Assembly (NCBI GenBank): GCA_013329565.1
Contig: DUJZ01000070.1
Span: 9,815-15,611, forward strand
Source: Methanomassiliicoccales archaeon
GTDB lineage: Archaea > Thermoplasmatota > Thermoplasmata > Methanomassiliicoccales > UBA472
Direction: 5' to 3'
Length of the DNA: 5,797 nt
Shown here in pieces: positions 1 through 5,400 of the stretch (position 1 is its first letter; the number at the start of each line of letters is the position of its first letter). The notes below the pieces were generated by a model, which was not told where the DNA came from, made no database searches, and was given only the letters and a program-made list of their open reading frames with translations. Both the position numbers and the translations under genes were made by a program.

Positions 1-575
1 CGATTTACGTCGTCCGTCAGCCACTGGATCTTCTTGAAACGGGGGATGACGAAGTACATCAATATTCCGATCAAGGTGAGCATTACGACGATCGCGACCG
101 CAGTGGCGGAGGTCCACTGCCAGCTCTTGCCCGATATCTTGATTATCGCCCAGCCAGCCAGTATCGGGGCCTTCACAATCACCTGCAGACCGATGGCCAC
201 GGCCATCTGCACCTGGGTGACGTCGTTCGTAGCCCTGGTTATCAGACTGGCCGTGGAGAACTTGTTGATCTCGTTGGCCGAGAAGGATTGCACCTTCTGG
301 AACTGCAGGGAGCGTATACGTTTCGCCAGTGACGTCGCCACGTACGCCGCGATGTAGCCGATCACGAGCGCCGTCCCCAAGCTGGCCAACGCCAGACCGA
401 GCATCGGCCAGCCCTCGCCCATGACCTGCTCCACTGTCCCTCCGGTCTGCAGCAGTTTGGTGATCTCGTACATGTAATCAGGGATCTCCAGGTCCAGCCA
501 CACCTGCAGGACGATGAATCCAATGCTGGCCACCATGAGAGCCCATTCCTTCGCTTTGAGATGCTTGAGGATCAT
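1..575 (-). CDS. ABC exporter, N-terminal transmembrane domain (partial, cut by left edge)
   Basis: This is the first roughly 191 codons of an ABC-type exporter of the fused permease-ATPase kind; the ATPase half lies beyond the left edge. Four hydrophobic segments are visible at about residues 11-29, 59-80, 125-147 and 155-175. Between them is the conserved cytoplasmic stretch of bacterial and archaeal multidrug exporters, including FSTASLITR (106-114) followed by TNDVTQVQ (116-123), with IPDYM (31-35) after the first helix and KKIQWLTDDVN at the visible end. These motifs fit the half-transporters that pair as heterodimers (BmrCD/YfiBC type), so a second ABC gene may follow. The start ATG (575-573) overlaps the stop of the PadR gene as ATGA and has its own purine-rich ribosome binding site, so the two are probably translationally coupled. 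The substrate (drug, lipid or peptide) cannot be read from this part. The family call is firm. Confidence 0.9.
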   Translation of the reverse strand, partial: MILKHLKAKEWALMVASIGFIVLQVWLDLEIPDYMYEITKLLQTGGTVEQVMGEGWPMLGLALASLGTALVIGYIAAYVATSLAKRIRSLQFQKVQSFSANEINKFSTASLITRATNDVTQVQMAVAIGLQVIVKAPILAGWAIIKISGKSWQWTSATAVAIVVMLTLIGILMYFVIPRFKKIQWLTDDVN

Positions 576-1066
576 TGATTCAGCTCCCCCTCCAGCTCGG
601 ATATGTGCGCCTCGAGCATCCGGAGATTGTTCCGGACCCCGTCCCTTACCACCCAGAGGTGCTTGAGCCGCTCCTCGGGAGATCTCTCGTCCAGGGGGAT
701 GAAGTTCTCCACCTCCCCCTTCCGGGCAAGGTACGCCCTTCCCATAACCTCCATGGTCCGGCTCATGAAAAGAATTTCAGAGGATATGGTGGCCAGGGTC
801 TCGTCCAACCAGGCCTCCCCTTCCGGGGTCAGGGAATAGTGGTCCTTGCCCTCCTTGTTCTCCACGGACAGAAGCCCGTGCTCCTGCAGGCGACGGAGAG
901 CGGGATACACCGCACCGGTCTGCGGGTCCCAGACCCCGTGGTAGTCCTCGCGCAAAGCCTTCAATAGCTCATAGCCGTACATGGGCCGGTCCGCCAGCTT
1001 GATCAGCATTATCAGCTGCGACGGGCTGATACGGTTGCCCTTGTACATGTGCGGTTTTCCGATCAT
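572..1066 (-). CDS. PadR-family transcriptional regulator of the ABC exporter operon
   Basis: This is a cytoplasmic winged-helix repressor of about 164 residues. The PadR signature is clear: a helix start at SQLIML (16-21), YGYELLKAL (30-38), GAVYPALRRLQEHGLL (51-66), then a wing ending DHYSLTPEG (75-83). The C-terminal helical region (about 90-164) is rich in charged residues and should form the dimer interface. PadR proteins commonly sit with ABC exporters and repress their own operon until an inducer binds, and the 4-base ATGA overlap with the exporter gene supports that role here. I chose the ATG at 1066 because a TATA-like box (1120-1127) and a palindrome (1084-1095) lie just upstream of it and a weak AAGGGG site precedes it. 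An in-frame ATG at 1129 would put the promoter inside the coding region, and the residues it adds do not look like PadR. An ATG at 1048 is also possible. Confidence 0.9.
   Translation of the reverse strand: MIGKPHMYKGNRISPSQLIMLIKLADRPMYGYELLKALREDYHGVWDPQTGAVYPALRRLQEHGLLSVENKEGKDHYSLTPEGEAWLDETLATISSEILFMSRTMEVMGRAYLARKGEVENFIPLDERSPEERLKHLWVVRDGVRNNLRMLEAHISELEGELNQ
584..593 (-). promoter_or_regulatory. Ribosome binding site of the ABC exporter gene
   Basis: A GGAGGGGGAG run lies inside the end of the PadR coding region, eight bases before the exporter ATG at 575. It supports this start and the coupled reading of the two overlapping genes. Confidence 0.6.
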
Positions 1067-1083
1067 GAACGTGAACCCCTTAG

Positions 1084-1095
1084 GTAGATATCTAC
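1084..1095. promoter_or_regulatory. Palindromic operator candidate of the PadR/ABC operon
   Basis: GTAGATATCTAC is a perfect 12-bp palindrome. It is flanked by two direct TAGGTAG copies (1081-1087 and 1096-1102). It lies about 25-40 bases downstream of the TATA-like box on the minus strand, so at or just after the expected transcription start, and 18 bases before the chosen PadR start codon. A dimeric repressor bound here would block initiation, and PadR proteins usually bind such dyads in their own promoter. Position and symmetry are seen directly; PadR binding is inferred. Confidence 0.55.
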
Positions 1096-1119
1096 TAGGT
1101 AGCGCGGCACTGCGTAACC

Positions 1120-1127
1120 TATATTTC
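1120..1127 (-). promoter_or_regulatory. TATA-like box of the PadR/ABC operon
   Basis: On the minus strand this reads GAAATATA in otherwise GC-rich sequence. With archaeal spacing, transcription would start near 1095-1100, giving a leader of about 30 bases to the ATG at 1066. Confidence 0.45.
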
Positions 1128-1155
1128 AAGACATCGGGCGTTACCGCGGGATTAG

Positions 1156-1162
1156 TTTAAAT
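1156..1162 (+). promoter_or_regulatory. TATA box of the unrecognised gene, leaderless start likely
   Basis: TTTAAAT is centred 27 bases before the ATG at 1186. That spacing puts the transcription start at or within a few bases of the start codon, leaving no room for a ribosome binding site, and none is seen. It sits back-to-back with the PadR promoter about 35 bases away. Confidence 0.5.
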
Positions 1163-1185
1163 GGCCGGAGCCTTTCGGTAAGAAC

Positions 1186-1959
1186 ATGGACCTCACCTAC
1201 GAGGAGATCCCGGAGGACCTGTGGGAGGATTGGGTCTGGCTGGTGTCTCCTCCGGGGCTGATGCGTTCCGTGGAAGAGGAAACGCAGCCGCTGCTCAACA
1301 GCCCTTATCAGCTCACCTCCACCTACACGGTCAATCTTCCCAAGGTCGTTCTCTTCCACATGTCCTGGTGCTGCGCGGTCGACGTGGACGCCGAGGGAGA
1401 GTTCGGTTCGGACAATCTTCACGTCCCGGTGCACATGGATACGGACGTCGCTCTCCGGGGCCTGCTCTTCCTCCTGAAGAACTACCCGCTCGTGCTCCAC
1501 TGGAAGCTGGACCCCGAGCAACGGGCGTCCCTGGCCCCAAATCTCTGGGACGATGTGCAGGAGCCTCCGGAGCTGCTGTGGCATATACCGCAGGAGCTGG
1601 AGGGTCGAACGTTGGACCTGGAGAGCATCGCCATCGAGTTCTTCAATCCCTTCGTGCCCGCCCTGCGCATGCTGGGCATGCACCGTTCCGTCATAGGCGT
1701 CATCTCGCCGGTCCGGAGCCTGGACCTGGTCATATCATCGCTCGTTCCTGGCGTGGAGAGTGATTGGCGCGAGGCCATGACGATGGCCATTTGCGAATTG
1801 GAACGGCGTGGTCTCATCGAAATGATGGAGGACGGAAGACGGCGCTTCACGGAACGGGGGAAACGCATGGTGGTCACCGAGCCGCTCTCCGACTGCCTCG
1901 GCTGCCGCTGCCGCATCGAGGAGGTAATGGAGTACGAGATGGGCGGAGACGAGGACTGA
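1186..1959 (+). CDS. Unrecognised 257-residue protein with probable C-terminal winged helix and C-x2-C-x-C motif
   Basis: I do not recognise this family. The protein is acidic, probably soluble, and has no signal peptide or clear membrane helix. The first part (about 1-150) is rich in Trp, Pro and Leu, with a Cys pair at 62-63. Residues of about 165-225 resemble a winged-helix domain: a helix-rich stretch, then ICELERRGLIEMMEDGRRRF and a TERGK segment, the pattern of a recognition helix followed by a wing. After it comes C237-L-G-C240-R-C242, a possible metal or redox site, then an acidic tail. It is transcribed away from the PadR operon from its own promoter, and a T-tract follows its stop, so it is probably monocistronic. 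The ATG at 1186 is supported by TATA spacing. Codon use looks like that of its neighbours. A transcription regulator is one possibility, not shown. That it is a real gene is fairly sure from length, promoter and terminator. Confidence 0.75.
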   Translation: MDLTYEEIPEDLWEDWVWLVSPPGLMRSVEEETQPLLNSPYQLTSTYTVNLPKVVLFHMSWCCAVDVDAEGEFGSDNLHVPVHMDTDVALRGLLFLLKNYPLVLHWKLDPEQRASLAPNLWDDVQEPPELLWHIPQELEGRTLDLESIAIEFFNPFVPALRMLGMHRSVIGVISPVRSLDLVISSLVPGVESDWREAMTMAICELERRGLIEMMEDGRRRFTERGKRMVVTEPLSDCLGCRCRIEEVMEYEMGGDED

Positions 1960-1974
1960 GCGACGTTCTGCTGT

Positions 1975-1988
1975 CTCTCTCTTTTTTT
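1975..1988 (+). terminator. T-tract terminator after the unrecognised gene
   Basis: Pyrimidine-rich sequence ends in seven consecutive T (1982-1988), about 25 bases after the stop codon. Archaeal RNA polymerase terminates on such tracts without needing a hairpin. No strong stem precedes it. Confidence 0.5.
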
Positions 1989-2032
1989 AAAGGCACATTG
2001 CCAATAAATCAGGTCAATGGGTTCACGATCAT

Positions 2033-2052
2033 CGGGAATATTTTGATTCCCG
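2033..2052. promoter_or_regulatory. Inverted repeat upstream of the ACT/biotin ligase operon
   Basis: CGGGAAT (2033-2039) and ATTCCCG (2046-2052) form a perfect 7-bp inverted repeat around a 6-base AT-rich centre. It lies about 20 bases upstream of the TATA-like box and about 50 before the first gene of the operon, a usual place for a regulator site in archaea. A role as an RNA hairpin of the upstream transcript is also possible, but it falls after the T-tract. Confidence 0.4.
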
Positions 2053-2071
2053 GGACGATTCGCATGCCAAG

Positions 2072-2078
2072 CTTTATC
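2072..2078 (+). promoter_or_regulatory. TATA-like box of the ACT/biotin ligase operon
   Basis: CTTTATC is centred about 25 bases before the ATG at 2100, which fits a leaderless transcript starting at that codon. The match to a TATA consensus is modest; the AT-rich centre of the inverted repeat (around 2037-2045) is an alternative, giving a leader of about 35 bases. Confidence 0.35.
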
Positions 2079-2099
2079 AGGGGATAGAATATTTGCCGG

Positions 2100-3035
2100 A
2101 TGGGTCAGCAGATGAAGCTGTGGGATTTCGGCAGGGTCAAGGACGGCAAGGTAAGGATAGGCGACAAGATCTGCAGGCGTTTGGGCCTGGAGGACGGAAG
2201 CCAGGTCTATTCCACCCTCTTCCGCTACGAGCAGAACGGCTCCCGCGGACACGAGATGGTCCTTTCCACCTTCGGACCGGAGAACTACCGCGAGCTATGC
2301 AACCTTACCTTTTACATGATCGACGCCCCGGGCGCCTGCGCCCAAGCGGCCAAGTTCCTGGCGGACCGCAACGTCGACATACTGAACTCGGTGTCGGTAA
2401 GCATGACCTGCGGCATCTCCATGGTCTGGAAGATGCTGGTCGATCTTTCGTACTATGGCGACTCCACCCAGCTCATGGAGGACTTCGCTTCCCTCCGCCG
2501 CACGAGCCCTGCAGCCCTGTCCAAGGTGGAAGGGCTGGAGATCAACCACTCTCACATCAGCGACCGATACACCAAGGGCATGACCGGTCCGACCTCCGGA
2601 CGGATCAAGGTCAAGCCGCTGCGCAAGGTGGCCCGCTCCCCCTCGCTCATAAGCGAAGGGAACTTCACCATTCCCAAGGACTACATGGAGAACATGGACG
2701 ACGTTAAGGACGGGACCCCGGTCATGATGGTCGGGGACGTGGACTCCTGGGTGCTGTCCATGTCCTTCCTGCCCGAAGACTGCAGGCTGGCCGAGATCTC
2801 CCTGGAGATCCCGGACAAGCCCGGAGCGATCTACAAGGCCACGGAGGCCTTGGCAGCCCAGGAGGTCAATCTCCTGGCGGTCCAGTCCCGCGTAGTGGTC
2901 TACGGACAGATAATGTCCCTGGACCTGGTCGCCGACCTGCACAAGGCGGGGGACCTGGACCAGGTGGTCGCCAGGGTCCTGGACTCCCTGGGCGGGGAGT
3001 TCAAGCTCCGCAGCAAATGGCCGGTGACCTTCTGA
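2100..3035 (+). CDS. Tandem AbrB-like/ACT domain protein, putative ligand-sensing regulator
   Basis: This is a 311-residue soluble protein with two ACT domains (about 68-125 and 230-300). Each has the ligand-loop pattern Asp-x-Pro-Gly: DAPGA at 75-79 and DKPGA at 239-243. ACT domains bind amino acids or other small ligands between subunits. Before each lies a shorter segment like the SpoVT/AbrB swapped-hairpin fold: about 16-58 (VRIGDKICRRLGLEDGSQV) and 187-224 (FTIPKDYMENMDDVKDGTPV). The whole AbrB-like plus ACT unit therefore seems duplicated, joined by a basic linker (about 140-186). AbrB-like folds often bind DNA, so this may be the operon's regulator; that is inferred. It is the first gene of the run, 10 bases before the biotin ligase gene. 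The start at 2100 fits a leaderless transcript; an in-frame ATG at 2112 (MKLWDFG) is also possible. No catalytic domain is seen. Confidence 0.8.
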   Translation: MGQQMKLWDFGRVKDGKVRIGDKICRRLGLEDGSQVYSTLFRYEQNGSRGHEMVLSTFGPENYRELCNLTFYMIDAPGACAQAAKFLADRNVDILNSVSVSMTCGISMVWKMLVDLSYYGDSTQLMEDFASLRRTSPAALSKVEGLEINHSHISDRYTKGMTGPTSGRIKVKPLRKVARSPSLISEGNFTIPKDYMENMDDVKDGTPVMMVGDVDSWVLSMSFLPEDCRLAEISLEIPDKPGAIYKATEALAAQEVNLLAVQSRVVVYGQIMSLDLVADLHKAGDLDQVVARVLDSLGGEFKLRSKWPVTF

Positions 3036-3038
3036 GGT
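3034..3038 (+). promoter_or_regulatory. Ribosome binding site of birA, overlapping the upstream stop codon
   Basis: GAGGT begins inside the TGA stop (3033-3035) of the ACT gene and lies seven bases before the ATG at 3046. Ending translation of the first gene therefore places the ribosome at this site, suggesting coupling. Confidence 0.55.
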
Positions 3039-3045
3039 CTGCCAG

Positions 3046-3804
3046 ATGCTCATAGGCCGCAAGGTGCTGGTCAAGGGGGAGGTGGACTCGACCAATGATA
3101 TCGCCAAAGCGCTCGCTATCGAGGGCGAACCGGAGGGCACTGTCGTCTCCGCCTCAGAACAAACAGGAGGCAAAGGACGTACGGGCCGTCACTGGGAGTC
3201 GCCGGAGGGCGGGCTTTACCTGTCCATCATCCTGCGGCCGGACCTGCCGGCGCAGGACCTGACGCTCCTGACCGTTCTATCGTGCCTGCCGGTCGCGCAG
3301 GCCATTGAGGAGGTTTGCAAGGTAGTGCCGCGCATCAAGTGGCCGAACGATGTCCGGGTGGACGGAAAGAAGGTAGCTGGAATTCTGACGGAAGTATGCT
3401 ACCGGGGCGGTGAGCCTCGATTCATGGTCCTGGGGATCGGGATCGACCTCAACACCGACCTGTCCGCTCTGAACGTCCCGGAGGCCGGGAGCCTGAAGGA
3501 CGTGTGCGAACGGGACGTGGACCCCGAGCATTTCTTGAACGTCCTGCTGTTCAAGCTGGACGAGTTCTACGAAAAGTTCAAGAAAGGTGACCGGAACCTC
3601 GACCTGTACACCAGGTACTCGGAGTCCCTCGGCCAGGACATCGAAGTTCGTTTAGGTGACCAGAAGGTGAAGGGGAGGGGGATGCACCTGGACCCCGACG
3701 GGGCGCTGGTGTTCCGTTCGGAGGACGGGATGATCTATCGCGCCACGTCAGTTCACGACGTGGTGCCCTTGGACCGCGGTCAGGTGAGGTTCGACAGCAA
3801 GTAA
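3046..3804 (+). CDS. birA: Biotin--[carboxyl carrier protein] ligase, no DNA-binding domain
   Basis: This 252-residue cytoplasmic enzyme makes biotinyl-AMP from biotin and ATP and moves biotin to the conserved lysine of a carrier protein. The biotin/adenylate loop GGKGRTGRHW (41-50) is intact and is followed by GGLYLSIILRP (55-65). The KWPNDV motif (98-103) leads into GKKVAGILTE (107-116), which holds the active-site lysine region, and VLGIGIDLN follows. The C-terminal SH3-like cap is present (LGQDIEVRLG to the end). The catalytic domain begins almost at residue 1 (the STN near 15-17), so the N-terminal helix-turn-helix of E. coli BirA is absent and the protein should not repress transcription itself. 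It lies between a putative regulator gene and two biotin-dependent carboxyltransferase genes; such linkage to carboxylases is known in methanogens. Its substrate carrier is not in the window. The ATG is supported by GAGGT and by the family's N-terminus. Confidence 0.95.
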   Translation: MLIGRKVLVKGEVDSTNDIAKALAIEGEPEGTVVSASEQTGGKGRTGRHWESPEGGLYLSIILRPDLPAQDLTLLTVLSCLPVAQAIEEVCKVVPRIKWPNDVRVDGKKVAGILTEVCYRGGEPRFMVLGIGIDLNTDLSALNVPEAGSLKDVCERDVDPEHFLNVLLFKLDEFYEKFKKGDRNLDLYTRYSESLGQDIEVRLGDQKVKGRGMHLDPDGALVFRSEDGMIYRATSVHDVVPLDRGQVRFDSK

Positions 3805-3831
3805 CGTTCATTAATCATGAGCACGCATAAT

Positions 3832-3837
3832 GAGGGG
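3832..3837 (+). promoter_or_regulatory. Ribosome binding site deciding the start of the acyl-CoA carboxyltransferase gene
   Basis: GAGGGG lies six bases before the ATG at 3844. The in-frame ATG at 3817 has no comparable site upstream and no TATA box at leaderless distance, so 3844 is preferred. Confidence 0.6.
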
Positions 3838-3843
3838 AACAAC

Positions 3844-5391
3844 ATGGGCGAGGACAAGGTCAAAGAACTCCGGGAGATGAAGAAGAGGTCTCGAGCCGGG
3901 GGAGGAGCTGAGAGGGTGGAGGCGCACCGCAGGCAGGGCAAGATGACCGCCCGCGAACGCGTGGACGCCCTGCTCGATTCGGGCTCGTTCTCCGAGCTGG
4001 ACACATTCGTGTCGCATCAGGCCTACCACTTCGGCATGGAGAAGCAGAAGGTCCCCGGGGATGGCGTCGTCACCGGACGCGGTACCATCGATGGAAGACA
4101 GGTGTTCGTCTACGCCCAGGACTTCACCGTCTTCGCCGGTTCCGTCGGCCGCATGCACGCCGAGAAGATCTGCAAGGTCATCGACCTGGCGGTCAAGACC
4201 GGCTGCCCCATCATCGCTCTTTATGATTCCGGAGGGGCCCGCCTGCAGGAAGGCGTTGACTCTTTGGCCGGTTACGGAGAGGTCATGTTCCGCCACTCCC
4301 TGGCCTCCGGCCTCATTCCGCAGATAGCCATGGTCATGGGCCCCTGCGCCGGCTCCGGCGTCTACGCGCCGATGCTCAGCGACTTCGTGTTCATGGTCAA
4401 GGACAAGTCCTTCATGTTCATGGTCGGTCCGGACGTCATCAAGGCCGTTCAGAACGAGATCGTGACGTTCGAGGAACTGGGCGGCGCCAGCGTTCACGCT
4501 TCCCGCTCCGGGTCCGCGCACTTCGTGGCCGAGGACGACCTGGACTGCATCAAGCAGGTCAAGAAGCTGATGTCCTTCCTTCCCAGCAACAACCTGGAGC
4601 AGCCGCCGAAGAAGCAGACGGGCGACGACCCAGAGCGCCGCGAGGACTCGCTGGACACCATCATTCCCGAGGACCCGATGAAGCCCTACGACATGAAGGA
4701 GGTCATCCGGAAGGTCGTGGACAAAGGTGAGCTGTTCGAGGTGCAGGAGCAGTTCGCCCGCAATATAATCACGGCGTTCGCCAGGATGAACGGCGGTCCG
4801 GTCGGCATCGTCGCCAACCAGCCCATTGCTTTGGCGGGAACGCTTGATGCCAGTTCTTCATTGAAAGCGGCCCGCTTCGTTCGCTTCTGCGACTCCTTCA
4901 ACATCCCGGTGGTTACGCTCGTCGACGTTCCAGGCTACATGCCGAGCGTGGAGCAGGAGAACGGTTCCCTGCTCAGGGATTCGACGAAGCTGCTGTACGC
5001 CTACGCGGAAGCTAGCGTTCCGAAGATCACCCTGGTGACCCGGAAGGCCATAGGCGGAGCGTACTGCGTCATGGGCTCCAAGGCCCTGCGCTCTGACGTT
5101 AACTTAGCCTGGCCGACCGCTGAGATAGCCATCGTGGGACCGGAAGGCGCCATCAACATCGTGTTCAAGCAGGAACTGATCATGGCCGACGACCCCCAGG
5201 AGAAGAGGGACGTCCTGATCTCTGAATACCGAAAGCTGTACGCTTCCGCTTTCTTCTCCGCGGAGAGGGGCTATCTGGACGATATCATCGAACCTAACAA
5301 CACCCGCATGCGCATAATCGAAGCGTTGGAGATGCTGGACCGCAAGCGCGAGGCCCGCCCGGCCAAGAAGCACGGCAACATGCCGCTCTGA
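3844..5391 (+). CDS. pccB: Acyl-CoA-type biotin-dependent carboxyltransferase (PccB/MmdA/12S family)
   Basis: This 515-residue cytoplasmic subunit moves CO2 between carboxybiotin and an acyl-CoA, probably propionyl-CoA/methylmalonyl-CoA or acetyl-CoA. It has the two crotonase-like halves of the family. The N-terminal half carries KMTARERVDALLD and the first oxyanion loop DSGGARLQEG (128-137). The C-terminal half carries the second, RKAIGGAYCVMGSK (400-413), then AWPTAEIAIVGPEGA. It ends in RPAKKHGNMPL, typical of PccB, MmdA and the transcarboxylase 12S subunit. Length is normal for these and there is no fused carrier or biotin carboxylase. Acyl-CoA carboxylases have Asp or a hydrophobic residue at the position here occupied by Cys408, which affects acyl-chain choice, so the substrate is left open. 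The gene follows birA by 39 bases and precedes the PycB-like gene by 9. The start at 3844 has the better ribosome site; 3817 would add nine residues. The symbol names the family, not a proven substrate. Confidence 0.93.
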   Translation: MGEDKVKELREMKKRSRAGGGAERVEAHRRQGKMTARERVDALLDSGSFSELDTFVSHQAYHFGMEKQKVPGDGVVTGRGTIDGRQVFVYAQDFTVFAGSVGRMHAEKICKVIDLAVKTGCPIIALYDSGGARLQEGVDSLAGYGEVMFRHSLASGLIPQIAMVMGPCAGSGVYAPMLSDFVFMVKDKSFMFMVGPDVIKAVQNEIVTFEELGGASVHASRSGSAHFVAEDDLDCIKQVKKLMSFLPSNNLEQPPKKQTGDDPERREDSLDTIIPEDPMKPYDMKEVIRKVVDKGELFEVQEQFARNIITAFARMNGGPVGIVANQPIALAGTLDASSSLKAARFVRFCDSFNIPVVTLVDVPGYMPSVEQENGSLLRDSTKLLYAYAEASVPKITLVTRKAIGGAYCVMGSKALRSDVNLAWPTAEIAIVGPEGAINIVFKQELIMADDPQEKRDVLISEYRKLYASAFFSAERGYLDDIIEPNNTRMRIIEALEMLDRKREARPAKKHGNMPL

Positions 5392-5395
5392 GGTG
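5390..5395 (+). promoter_or_regulatory. Ribosome binding site of the PycB-like gene, overlapping the upstream stop codon
   Basis: GAGGTG begins inside the TGA stop (5389-5391) of the carboxyltransferase gene and lies five bases before the ATG at 5401. The layout is the same as at the ACT-birA junction and suggests tight co-translation of the two carboxyltransferase subunits. Confidence 0.55.
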
Positions 5396-5400
5396 TTCGG

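Noticed and set aside
1081..1102. Two TAGGTAG copies as a repeat array or CRISPR remnant
   Set aside because: There are only two 7-base copies 15 bases apart, with no spacer-sized units or cas genes nearby.
1067..1129. Longer PadR start at 1129
   Set aside because: The 21 added residues would contain the TATA-like box and the operator palindrome and do not resemble the family's N-terminus.
1482..2252. Long minus-strand open frame of 256 codons
   Set aside because: It crosses the end of one gene, a T-tract, a promoter-like spacer and the start of the next gene. Its protein is Ser/Arg-rich and low in complexity, as expected from the antisense of a GC-rich gene.
2295..3173. Long minus-strand open frame of 292 codons
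   Set aside because: It is antisense to the ACT-domain gene and the start of birA, both supported by motifs. Its His/Gln/Val-rich composition shows no domain.
3817..3843. Carboxyltransferase start at 3817
   Set aside because: It has no ribosome site or promoter at the right distance, while 3844 is preceded by GAGGGG. It cannot be fully excluded.
3811..4521. Minus-strand open frame of 236 codons
   Set aside because: It lies opposite the conserved first half of the carboxyltransferase; high GC at third positions explains the lack of stops.
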